From positions 16,567 to 80,566 of the forward strand of contig NZ_JACIJG010000015.1 in assembly GCF_014199265.1 (NCBI RefSeq): 64,000 bases of DNA. The letters are read 5' to 3'. This document shows positions 23,085 through 31,126 of this stretch, one piece after another (the stretch's first letter is position 1; each line of letters starts with the position of its first letter). The position numbers and the translations under genes were made by a program. The notes beneath the pieces are model-generated. The model ran no database searches. It was not told where the DNA came from and worked only from the letters and a program-made list of their open reading frames with translations. The stretch comes from Brucella daejeonensis. GTDB taxonomy: Bacteria; Pseudomonadota; Alphaproteobacteria; Rhizobiales; Rhizobiaceae.

Positions 23085-25075
23085 GCCTTCCCCTGATCGT
23101 TGATTCCTTCGCAGGCGGCGGCGGCGCCTCGACCGGCATAGAAATGGCCTTGGGCCGCTCGCCCGATATTGCCATCAACCACAATGCGGCAGCGCTCGCG
23201 CTGCATGAGGCAAACCATCCGCAAACGCTGCATCTGTCGGAAAATGTCTACAAGATCGACCCGCTCGACTATCTGCGCGGCGCGCATGTTGGGCTTGGCT
23301 GGTTTTCGCCGGATTGCAAGCACTTCTCGAAAGCCAAGGGCGGCAAGCCTGTCGAGCGCAACATTCGCGATCTCGCCTGGATCATTCCGGGCTGGATAGA
23401 GCGCATCCAGAAAAGCGGCGGCAGGGTCGATGTTGTCATTCTCGAAAACGTCGAGGAATTTCAGGATTACGGCCCGCTGATCGAGACCGCGCGCGGACTG
23501 ATGCCCGACCCGGAACACAAGGGCGAATATTTCAAAAAATGGTGTCGCAAGATCCGCTCGCTCGGCGGCAAGATCGAGTGGCGCGAGCTGCGCGCCTGCG
23601 ATTATGGCGCACCGACGATCCGCAAGCGCTTTTTCGCTGTCATCCGCTTTGATGGTCAACCCATCGTTTGGCCGACGCCGACGCATGGTTCACCGGACGA
23701 TCCAGACGTGATCGCAGGGCGCAAGCTGCCTTGGCGCTGTGCCTATGAAATCATCGACTGGTCGCTGCCTTGCCCTTCCATTTTCGATACATCCGCCCAA
23801 GTCATGGATAAGCACGGGCTGCGCGCCGTGCGCCCGCTTGCCGACAACACGATGGCGCGTGTCGCGCGCGGCATGAAGCGCTATGTTCTGGATGCCGAAC
23901 GCCCTTTCCTCGTCAATCTCACTCACGGCGGACGCATCGAGGCAATCGACGAGCCGTTCAAGACCATCACGGGCGCGCATCGCGGCGAAAAGGCGCTCGT
24001 TTCGCCCACTGTAATCAACATTACTCCGAACTTGTCCGAAGGCAGCATAGCGGACCCGTTACAAAGTATTGCCGCGCCATCCGCTGTGATCGTTCCGCAT
24101 CTGATGACGATGCGCAATGCGGGCAAGCCCTTCAATGGTGCGGGTGAGCCAACGCATACCATCACGGCAGGTGGGGCCGGGCTGACCGTTGTCGCGCCGG
24201 TGCTTACCGCCGCGCAACACGGCGGCTCTATCCGGTCGATTAATAGTCCGTCGCATACCATCACGGCCAGCACGAAAGATCAGAACAGTGTCATAGTTCC
24301 GACGCTGGTCGGGTGCGGTGGCCGTGCAGGGCAGAGCCGCCCTCGCGGTGCCGACGAACCGATGCACACAACCACTGCCAAGGCCGATACGTGCATCGCG
24401 ACCGCATTCGTTGCTCGCGATTTCGGCACTTCGACTGGCCACGGCCTCGATGAGCCTGCCCACACGGTCATGCCGGAAGGTCAAGGGAAATCCCGCCTGA
24501 TCACCGCTTATATGGCGCAGCATAATAATGACAGCCGCCGCGAGGGTGGCGTCAATCCGGGCCGTTCCATGGGCGAGCCGGTATCGACCGTCACGCAAAC
24601 CGGCTCACAGCAAAGCGTCGTGGCGCCATATCTGCAAGCCTATTACGGCACTGGCGATGGTGGTGAAGAAAACCATCCTGTCAGGACCGTGACCACGAAG
24701 GACCGGCACGGCCATGTCGAGGCCGCGCTCGACGTGCCACCTTTCACACCAGCACAGGCCGAACGGGCGCGTGAGGTTGCCGCGTTCCTGCGCTCCTATG
24801 GTTTTTGGGATGAGCGCGAGTTCGTAACCATCGAAGCGGGCGGCATTGTCTATGTCATCGTGGATATCGGAATGCGTATGCTCGTGCCCCGCGAGCTTTA
24901 TCTCGCGCAAGGATTTCCGGCTGAGTACGAAATCGAGCGCGGCATCAATGGCGAGCTTTTCTCGAAATCGGTGCAGGTTTCCTGTTGCGGCAACAGCGTT
25001 TCGCCACCGGTTGCCGCCGCGCTCGTCGCCGCGAATTGCAGCCATCTGGCCCTTCACATAGAGGCAGCGGAATGA
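23081..25075 (+). CDS. C5 cytosine DNA methyltransferase with eight internal repeats
   Basis: 664 aa, much longer than usual (about 330-450). N-terminal motifs: VDSFAGGGGASTGIEMAL (motif I, SAM), SPDCKHFSKAKGG with catalytic Cys79 (PDC instead of PC), LENVEEF (motif VI) and the motif VIII-like GAPTIRKRFFAV. The C-terminal end has the motif IX/X block PRELYLAQGFP ... QVSCCGNSVSPPVA. Between, residues ~284-548 hold eight degenerate ~30-residue repeats around a core like EPTHTITAG...VVAPVL. Known single-copy versions of this core belong to the target-recognition region, so this may be a multi-specific enzyme. Confidence 0.9.
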   Translation: MSLPLIVDSFAGGGGASTGIEMALGRSPDIAINHNAAALALHEANHPQTLHLSENVYKIDPLDYLRGAHVGLGWFSPDCKHFSKAKGGKPVERNIRDLAWIIPGWIERIQKSGGRVDVVILENVEEFQDYGPLIETARGLMPDPEHKGEYFKKWCRKIRSLGGKIEWRELRACDYGAPTIRKRFFAVIRFDGQPIVWPTPTHGSPDDPDVIAGRKLPWRCAYEIIDWSLPCPSIFDTSAQVMDKHGLRAVRPLADNTMARVARGMKRYVLDAERPFLVNLTHGGRIEAIDEPFKTITGAHRGEKALVSPTVINITPNLSEGSIADPLQSIAAPSAVIVPHLMTMRNAGKPFNGAGEPTHTITAGGAGLTVVAPVLTAAQHGGSIRSINSPSHTITASTKDQNSVIVPTLVGCGGRAGQSRPRGADEPMHTTTAKADTCIATAFVARDFGTSTGHGLDEPAHTVMPEGQGKSRLITAYMAQHNNDSRREGGVNPGRSMGEPVSTVTQTGSQQSVVAPYLQAYYGTGDGGEENHPVRTVTTKDRHGHVEAALDVPPFTPAQAERAREVAAFLRSYGFWDEREFVTIEAGGIVYVIVDIGMRMLVPRELYLAQGFPAEYEIERGINGELFSKSVQVSCCGNSVSPPVAAALVAANCSHLALHIEAAE

Positions 25076-25257
25076 CCTCTCCTGTCCAATTCCCCTATCT
25101 CTACCGCTGGAACCGGCAGGGCTGTAAAGACCAATCATGTGCGGTCGATGTACGCGCCAAGGTCATGAACTCCTGTCTGGTCCGTTTCCCCGATGGTTAC
25201 ACCATGGTGACAAGTCGCAATGCGCTTGCTCGCCTGAAAGATACTGGTGCAGCATGA
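25072..25257 (+). CDS. small hypothetical protein
   Basis: 61 aa, ATGA-coupled to the methyltransferase. Contains YLYRWNRQGCKDQSCAVDVR and CLVRFPDGYTMVTSRNALAR; looks like a small beta-rich protein with two to three cysteines. Short proteins of this type follow methyltransferases in other alphaproteobacterial phages, as far as I can tell from the pattern. No function assigned. Confidence 0.55.
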   Translation: MTSPVQFPYLYRWNRQGCKDQSCAVDVRAKVMNSCLVRFPDGYTMVTSRNALARLKDTGAA

Positions 25258-25505
25258 CCCTTACCAGCAACCGATACTTTGCACGCTGCGTGTCAGACAA
25301 AAACCCGGATAATCCTTTCTGGTACGTGGCAGACGGTGGGCCGCAAGGCTTGAATGTAACCGTTAAATTGCAACGAATAATCTATTGTGATCTCGGTATC
25401 AGCGAATTCTATTTTGTACTGTCCAAAGAAGGAGCAGAGGCGCTCGCCGAGTTGGCCAATCAAAAACGCATTGATTGGAGGGCACCTGAATGGGCGAGAT
25501 ACTAA
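25254..25505 (+). CDS. small hypothetical protein
   Basis: 83 aa from the ATG at 25254 (ATGA overlap with the previous stop). Sequence NRYFARCVSDKNPDNPFWYV ... ISEFYFVLSKEGAEALAELA suggests an alpha/beta fold. Slightly lower GC than its neighbours. Its last 16 bases overlap the primase start, whose GGAGGG ribosome site lies inside it. Confidence 0.55.
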   Translation: MTLTSNRYFARCVSDKNPDNPFWYVADGGPQGLNVTVKLQRIIYCDLGISEFYFVLSKEGAEALAELANQKRIDWRAPEWARY

Positions 25506-26704
25506 AGCTCTTTGTCGAGGATGCCCGCGCCGTCACCATCGCCGATGCCGCGCAGCGCCTCGGCCTGAAATGTAACCCGCGCGGAAATGAACACCCGCAA
25601 CCCTGCCCCGCCTGCGGCGGCAAGGATACCTTCGCCTTCAACACCCAGAAGAACAAATGGAACTGCCGTCAAGGCGGAATCGGCGGGAATGATGCCATCG
25701 GCATGGCTGCGCATGTTCATGGCCTCAATGTCCGTAGCCGTGAGGGATTGTTGGAGGCCTGTTCAATCCTTCTCGGACAGCCCATCCCCGAAGGGGGCGA
25801 GCGGGAAACGGATGCCGATAGGGCCGCGCGCTTGGAGCGGCTGGAAGTGCAGCGCCAGCGTAATGCCGAATTGCAGGAACAACAGGCCAAAAGCCAGGCC
25901 GATTATCGTGAAATCGAGCGCAAAAAGGCGCGCGGCATTTATGCCCGCGCATCCACGCTGCATTCTGCGGCCCAAATGCATGGCCGCTTTTACCTTATGG
26001 AGCGGGGCGCTCGGGTGCCGGATTCCGATTGGCTTCGGGTAGGCGGCGCTGTGCCATACTGGCATGGCGGCGACACGCTCCATGAAGGACCTGCCATGGT
26101 CGCGCCGATCATCGGGCCTGACCTCGGCATTATTGGCTGTCATATTACCTGGATCGACCTCGACAACCGCCCGAAACGCAGGCCCACGATCATTGATCCG
26201 GCCACCGGCGAGCTTTTGCCGACCAAAAAGATGCGCGGCAGCAAGAAAGGCGGACTTATCCCGCTTGCTGGTCATCCGCGCATGGAACGGTGGGTTGGCG
26301 GTGAAGGTATTGAAAACACGCTGGCCGTCGCGCGCGCCGAAAACCTTCGGCCTGACACGTTCTATTTCGCCGCCGGCGATCTCGGCAACCTTTCCGGCCC
26401 TGCCGACCCCGCGTCCCGCTTTGCCCATCCTACCCTGAAGAAGGAAGACACAAAGGGACGTTTGCGCGCCGTCATGGTGCAGGGTCCGGTCCCGCGCCCG
26501 GACCAAGGCCCGGATGATGCTTTCTGGGTTGGCGACCATGTGTGCGAGATCGTGCTTCTGGGTGACGGGGATTCCGAGCGTGTCATGACCTCCGCCGCCA
26601 TGGCGCGGGCGCGAGCACGTATTCTGCGACAGAACCGCAAGGTAGCAATTGCCTGGCCTCCGGCCGGGACCGATTTTTCTGATATGATGGAAGGTGCCGC
26701 GTGA
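25490..26704 (+). CDS. DNA primase with N-terminal zinc finger and Toprim domain (P4-type)
   Basis: 404 aa. The zinc-binding region CPACGGKDTFAFNTQKNKWN-CRQGG (Cys39, Cys42, Cys59) recognises template, and a coiled charged linker (about 105-150) follows. The C-terminal half has Toprim-like elements (ERWVGGEGIENTLAVARAE, FYFAAGDLGN, IVLLGDGDSE). It synthesises primers for phage replication. The stop overlaps the helicase start (ATGA, 26701-26704), giving a split version of the fused primase-helicase of phage P4. Confidence 0.85.
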   Translation: MGEILKLFVEDARAVTIADAAQRLGLKCNPRGNEHPQPCPACGGKDTFAFNTQKNKWNCRQGGIGGNDAIGMAAHVHGLNVRSREGLLEACSILLGQPIPEGGERETDADRAARLERLEVQRQRNAELQEQQAKSQADYREIERKKARGIYARASTLHSAAQMHGRFYLMERGARVPDSDWLRVGGAVPYWHGGDTLHEGPAMVAPIIGPDLGIIGCHITWIDLDNRPKRRPTIIDPATGELLPTKKMRGSKKGGLIPLAGHPRMERWVGGEGIENTLAVARAENLRPDTFYFAAGDLGNLSGPADPASRFAHPTLKKEDTKGRLRAVMVQGPVPRPDQGPDDAFWVGDHVCEIVLLGDGDSERVMTSAAMARARARILRQNRKVAIAWPPAGTDFSDMMEGAA

Positions 26705-28506
26705 CAAAGAATTCCCAGGATATACCGGCCGCTGTGCGCGCGATCATGGCCGAAGCTTCACGGCAGGCGGAAGCCGCCGATATTGATCCCCGTAACCCCG
26801 CGACCGATGGTCTGCCTGATGCACACTCCCCGGACGATGGCGAGCCAGCGGCCACCACACGCGGGGACCGGACAGTAGACCGCGAAATGGTGAGGGCTTG
26901 CGCAGCGCTCGACCATTCCGACACCGACAATGCCGAGCGTCTGCAGCGCCATTTTGGCGAAGACATGCTGGTGCTTGCGCAGAGCAAGGCCCGCAAGGCG
27001 ACCTATGCGATATGGGACGGCACCCATTGGGATATCGACACCGGCGATCCACGATCCCTTGCAATCGCGCAGCAGCTCGGCGGGCGTATCGCCATGGAAA
27101 CCGAGTTCCTGCAATACACCCCCGCCGAAGAGGAAGCGTTCAAAGCGGGCAAGGAAGCGCTGAAAAAGCAGGAAGATGAGCGATCCAAGCCGGAAAAAAG
27201 GCTCGCTGACGCGGCGCTGAATGCAAAATCGAACCTCGCCAAGCGCAAGAAACGGCGCATGGATCATGCCGTCACGTCGAAGAACCGGGCGCGGCTGGAA
27301 GCAATGCTGACCTGTCTGGCGCCGCACGTGATGCGCTCACCGGACGATTTCAACGCCGATCCGCTCAAGGTGGCGCTGCTCGACCACACGCTGATTTTCT
27401 CGCGCAAGGTCGAGGAAGTGCGAAACCCGGCCTTTGATGACCCAGACGACAACCGCGAAGATATCCCGGAAACCGTCGAGCGGAAAATCGCAACCGTAAA
27501 GGTCATAATGGGGCACCGCCGCGGCGATCTCATTACCCAGATCGTGCCTGTCGCCTATGAAAAGAGCGCCAAATGCCCGAAATGGGATGCTTTTCTCAAA
27601 CGTATGCTGCCAAGCGATGACGTGCGCCGCATGGTGCAAGTCGCGTCAGGTTTGGGTCTGGTCGGTATTACCGTCCAGAAACTCTTCTTCCATTACGGAT
27701 TCGGGGCGAACGGCAAGTCCGTTTATATGGAAACCCTTTGCCGGCTTCTGGGGGACGTATCGGTCACGCTGCCGTCAGAATCCTTCATCGGTGAAGGCAA
27801 CTCCGGCGGTGCGGCCTCACCCGACATGGCGCGGCTCTATGGCCGTCGCTTCCTGCGCGTCAAGGAACTGCCTGAAGGCGAGGATTTGCGCGAAAATCTG
27901 GTCAAGGATTTGACCGGTGGCGAGGACTTCACCGTTCGCGACCTGTTTCAGGGCTATTTCGATTTCAAGCCCATCTTCACCGGCCATATGTCCGGCAACG
28001 GCTATCCGCGCATCACCGGCACGGACAACGGCATCTGGCGGCGCATGGTCGTTGTGCACTGGCCTGTGACGCTCAAAAAGGAGGAACAGCGCGAGTTTGA
28101 GGAGGTCGTTTCGGAATTCCAGCCCGAATATTCGGGCATATTGAACTGGCTCATAGAGGGTGTCCTGATCTTCCTGCGCGAAGGACTGGTCATTCCGGCA
28201 TCGGTCGAGGCGAAAACACAGGAATACCGCGACGAAATGGACCCCACGTCCGCTTTCTGCGCCCGATGTATCGAGCCTGATGAGCATGGAGAGGTGACCG
28301 CCAAGGACTTCTATCAGGCCTATGTTGACTTCACCGTCGATCAGGGCGGCAAGCCCATATCGCTGACCAGATTCGGGCTGATCATGAAGAAGAAGTACCG
28401 ACGCGAGGATGGGCGGGCGGTGAAATACCATGGCCTGCGCCTCATAGAGGTTCCAAAACCCGCCCACACGTCCGGCTCTGACGATTACGAGGCGCACATG
28501 CGATGA
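26701..28506 (+). CDS. D5/P4-type replicative helicase (SF3)
   Basis: 601 aa. C-terminal SF3 helicase: Walker A GANGKS (residues 335-340), Walker B/B' region RFLRVKELPEGEDL, and sensor-like FKPIFTGHMSGNGYPRI with ITGTDNGIWRR, as in phage/plasmid P4-family helicases. A D5-N domain precedes it (YGFGANGK region). Probably the initiator: in P4 the equivalent protein binds iterons at the origin. Ten iterons lie immediately downstream. Confidence 0.9.
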   Translation: MTKNSQDIPAAVRAIMAEASRQAEAADIDPRNPATDGLPDAHSPDDGEPAATTRGDRTVDREMVRACAALDHSDTDNAERLQRHFGEDMLVLAQSKARKATYAIWDGTHWDIDTGDPRSLAIAQQLGGRIAMETEFLQYTPAEEEAFKAGKEALKKQEDERSKPEKRLADAALNAKSNLAKRKKRRMDHAVTSKNRARLEAMLTCLAPHVMRSPDDFNADPLKVALLDHTLIFSRKVEEVRNPAFDDPDDNREDIPETVERKIATVKVIMGHRRGDLITQIVPVAYEKSAKCPKWDAFLKRMLPSDDVRRMVQVASGLGLVGITVQKLFFHYGFGANGKSVYMETLCRLLGDVSVTLPSESFIGEGNSGGAASPDMARLYGRRFLRVKELPEGEDLRENLVKDLTGGEDFTVRDLFQGYFDFKPIFTGHMSGNGYPRITGTDNGIWRRMVVVHWPVTLKKEEQREFEEVVSEFQPEYSGILNWLIEGVLIFLREGLVIPASVEAKTQEYRDEMDPTSAFCARCIEPDEHGEVTAKDFYQAYVDFTVDQGGKPISLTRFGLIMKKKYRREDGRAVKYHGLRLIEVPKPAHTSGSDDYEAHMR

Positions 28507-28602
28507 TGCTCGCCAATCCGCCCCGCAACCCCGCTTTTGGCTCGGCTTTCGCTCCTGAAAACCGACAACCCTTTGATATGATTGAACTTATGCTGTGCAG
28601 TA

Positions 28603-28852
28603 GTTTGCACCAGTTTGCACCACTTTGCACCAGTTTAAACAACGGGATAAATAGAATGATTTCAATAACTTGCACCAGTTTGCACCAGTTTTCCTTGTGT
28701 ATACGTAAGGGAAAAAGGGGGATGGGGGAAAAAGCTTATTATATGCACAAGCAAAAACTGGTGCAGAGTGGTGCAAAATACTGATTTTATTATTCTATTT
28801 CCACTTTTCCAAGTGGTGCAAACTGGTGCAAACTATCGCAAGTGGTGCAAAA
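28603..28852. promoter_or_regulatory. candidate replication origin with ten 10-bp iterons
   Basis: Unit GTTTGCACCA. Forward copies start at 28603, 28613, 28623 and 28668, 28678, in exact 10-bp tandem. Reverse copies TGGTGCAAAC start at 28759, 28769, 28814, 28824 and 28843, with a degenerate one at 28834. The two orientations face each other across an AT- and purine-rich centre (28690-28758), and another AT-rich stretch lies at 28778-28810. This fills the whole 347-bp gap between helicase and next gene. Iterons in two inverted clusters after an SF3 helicase match the logic of P4 ori/crr. Confidence 0.75.
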
Positions 28853-28853
28853 C

Positions 28854-29690
28854 ATGAAAACCGTTACGATTGATGAACTTCTCGTCTGGGCTTTCGTCCA
28901 CGAACTGCCAAAGGGTGGCGGTGCAGATGGTCTGGATAGCATTCACTCAGCATGGCGGCAACTGGAAGCTTCGTCCTGGGGCAAGGTTCTGGGCTTTGCC
29001 GAACTCATGACGCTTGTCGACCGTGACAGGGCGGAACCGGGAATGTGGATCGAACAGGGTGCCCCTCACGAAGATGCGCTGGAAGTCGGAAAGGCAGTTG
29101 CCGATCTCGCCCGCTTTGACGTTTCGTTCCCCGAAGGCTGGAACCCGGTAGCCGACTGGCAGGATTACGACGGTCTGGCGGACGACGCCGTGGCGCGGGC
29201 AACGGAACGCCTGATGCTCCGCCCTGCCCGGTCGCGCGCTGCAGGCATAGCCTCGCTTGTGATATCCAGCGCCGTTCTGGGCCGCGCGCCCGATTACACC
29301 GCGCCGGAACCGGAATGCGACATCGTCAAACGTGGCGGTCAGGCAGCGTGGTTCATGCACCGTCAGACAACCGATGCTTTCGGTCGGGAATATTCGGTCG
29401 AGGTCGATGGCTTTAACCGCCGTGCGCGTCGGCCTTATGCGGGCGCTTACCGCAAGTTTGTTCTCACACCTGACCCGACAGCCGATATTCTGGGCCGGAT
29501 CGACTATCAGATTTGGGTTGCCGCGCTGGAAAAGCTGGAATCAGGACTGATAAATCAGCTTGTCGGCCATAAACTGACCTTCTCGCACCGCTCGGCCACG
29601 CCGTGGATGGAAAACCGCGATATGGTTGGCGTCCAGCTTTTCCGGGCCTTTGAAGGCGTTCATCGGTTAGAGCCTGAAAATATCTGTTGA
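28854..29690 (+). CDS. hypothetical protein after the origin
   Basis: 278 aa from the ATG at 28854, which follows the last iteron and lacks a ribosome site; a GTG at 28842 lies inside the iterons. Acidic N-terminus (IDELLVWAFVHELPKGGGAD), a central helical part, and the conserved-looking end RSATPWMENRDMVGVQLFRA. Position between replication and packaging genes suggests a late-early regulatory role, but no domain is recognised. Confidence 0.65.
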   Translation: MKTVTIDELLVWAFVHELPKGGGADGLDSIHSAWRQLEASSWGKVLGFAELMTLVDRDRAEPGMWIEQGAPHEDALEVGKAVADLARFDVSFPEGWNPVADWQDYDGLADDAVARATERLMLRPARSRAAGIASLVISSAVLGRAPDYTAPEPECDIVKRGGQAAWFMHRQTTDAFGREYSVEVDGFNRRARRPYAGAYRKFVLTPDPTADILGRIDYQIWVAALEKLESGLINQLVGHKLTFSHRSATPWMENRDMVGVQLFRAFEGVHRLEPENIC

Positions 29691-29740
29691 CCTGCGACTC
29701 CGGGTTGACTTACACCTTGGATGCTAAAAAAGATTAGACG

Positions 29741-29770
29741 AACCCCGGCGCACCCGCGACCGGGGTTTTT
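29741..29770 (+). terminator. rho-independent terminator ending the early region
   Basis: AACCCCGG (29741-29748) pairs with CCGGGGTT (29760-29767), followed by TTTTTG. Separates the replication operon from the late genes. Confidence 0.75.
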
Positions 29771-29786
29771 GTTTGGGGTGAGGCCA

Positions 29787-30359
29787 ATGCTGGTCAGTCG
29801 ATGGGAAAACATCGAGGGCTTGCGTCGGTACGCCAGCGGTATCAAACGGCTGCAAACGGAATTTCCAAAAGTCCTCCCGCGCATCGTCAATCAGGTCGGG
29901 CGGCGTGCTCGCACTCGGGTGGTACGCAATCTCACCAAGCAGACAGGCTTGCAACGTCAGGTCATCGTCCGGGCGGTGAAGAACATCGATACCGCAAAGC
30001 CGGGAAAACTGTTCTATTCGCTGCAATCGCGTGGCGGGTTCATCCGCCTGAAGTATTTCAGGGCAAGGGAAACCCGGCAAGGTGTGTCAGCACATCCGTT
30101 CGGTAAGCGTCGCGTATTCCCCGGCACCTTCATCATGGGCGGGCAGTTCCCCTACCGCCACGTGAAGAAGTGGAATTTGGACGGGCATGTTTATCGCCGT
30201 ATTGGTCGCGCTTCGCAGCGCCGCGTCACGCAGGTGAAGTCGGACGTTCGAATTCCCGATGAAATGGTGCGCGGCGAAAGTCGAACCGCATTCGAGCGTG
30301 AGGCGACCGTGACCATGCCCCCTCGGGTCGAGGCAGTGATCCGCAAGCTCATCGGGTGA
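29787..30359 (+). CDS. tail completion protein, lambda gpZ-like
   Basis: 190 aa from the ATG at 29787; an upstream in-frame ATG lies before the terminator. Strongly basic. RRARTRVVRNLTKQTGLQRQ and AHPFGKRRVFPGTFIMGGQF match the minor tail protein Z family, which finishes the tail end that joins the head. Unusual to find it before the terminase genes rather than among tail genes. Confidence 0.7.
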   Translation: MLVSRWENIEGLRRYASGIKRLQTEFPKVLPRIVNQVGRRARTRVVRNLTKQTGLQRQVIVRAVKNIDTAKPGKLFYSLQSRGGFIRLKYFRARETRQGVSAHPFGKRRVFPGTFIMGGQFPYRHVKKWNLDGHVYRRIGRASQRRVTQVKSDVRIPDEMVRGESRTAFEREATVTMPPRVEAVIRKLIG

Positions 30360-30446
30360 CCCCACCCCCCTTTTAGGGACCGTATCCGCTCCAATTCTAA
30401 CCCACGGGCGGGCTCGACTGCCGGTTTTCACCAGTAGGTCGTTTTG

Positions 30447-30486
30447 AAAGCGATACACGGATACACGTGCTTGCACGTGTTCATAC
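30447..30486. promoter_or_regulatory. palindrome before terminase: candidate packaging-initiation site
   Basis: ACACGTGC-TT-GCACGTGT (30463-30480), preceded by the direct repeat GATACACG-GATACACG overlapping its left arm, in the 149-bp gap directly upstream of the small terminase gene. Cos/pac sites and small-terminase binding sites are commonly found here. The assignment is positional. Confidence 0.4.
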
Positions 30487-30508
30487 ACAGGAGCGCAAAC
30501 GGGCCATC

Positions 30509-31126
30509 ATGTCGAACGACGATTGGATTTCGATTTCGGAAGCCGCCGGGCGGCTGACCGCGATGGGCGATCCGGTCGAGCGCTCGACCCTGTCGCGATA
30601 TCTCAAACAGCATTCCGAAGCGATCGAGCTTCGCGACGACGGAAAGGCCCGACTGGTAGAGTTCAACACTCTGGTCGCCCACCGAAACGAGAACATCAGA
30701 ATCCGCGTGGCACCTCCCACGACGCGGACGGTTGCGGCGCAGGGAAACTTCAACCCTGCGCCGCGCTTTTCGGGAAGCCAGTCTGACGGCGCGGCGCGCA
30801 AGGCGCAGGCCGATGCCGAACTGCGCGAAATGGATCTAGCGGAACGGCGTAAGACCTTGACCAAGGTGTCGGAGGTGGATCGGGCCGGGCGCGATGCCGT
30901 CGCATTGATGCAGAGCGCGTTTGAGCGCGCACTGGAAACGGAGGCCGCAAACGCCTCGGTGAAATACGGTTTCGACGAGCGCGCCACGCGTTTGGTTCTC
31001 AAGGCGTTTGTGCGCAAGGGACTGGAAGTTTTCAATCAGACAATTCTCGGGCGGATCGATGCCATGCGTCAGCGGGACGAGGCCGATATGACCGATGAGC
31101 CTAAAGAGGAAAGCGAACAGACATGA
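30509..31126 (+). CDS. terminase small subunit (Nu1-like)
   Basis: 205 aa. N-terminal winged helix (WISISEAAGRLTAMGDPVER, STLSRYLKQHSEAIEL) as in lambda gpNu1, then a charged linker and a helical C-terminal part that would contact the large subunit. It recognises the packaging site on phage DNA. ATGA overlap with the large terminase (31123-31126). Confidence 0.8.
   Translation: MSNDDWISISEAAGRLTAMGDPVERSTLSRYLKQHSEAIELRDDGKARLVEFNTLVAHRNENIRIRVAPPTTRTVAAQGNFNPAPRFSGSQSDGAARKAQADAELREMDLAERRKTLTKVSEVDRAGRDAVALMQSAFERALETEAANASVKYGFDERATRLVLKAFVRKGLEVFNQTILGRIDAMRQRDEADMTDEPKEESEQT

Noticed and set aside
24059..24598. 179-codon frame antisense to the methyltransferase repeats
   Set aside because: Mirrors the repeat region of a well-supported gene; no independent start signals.
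28503..28784. 93-codon open frame after the helicase (ATGATG overlap)
   Set aside because: Most of it translates the iteron repeats (SLHQF, CTSLHQF) and AT-rich origin DNA; composition is not protein-like. Treated as non-coding origin.
28603..28852. Could the short repeats be a CRISPR array?
   Set aside because: Units are 10 bp, directly adjacent and in both orientations; there are no spacers of ~30 bp and no cas genes anywhere in the window.
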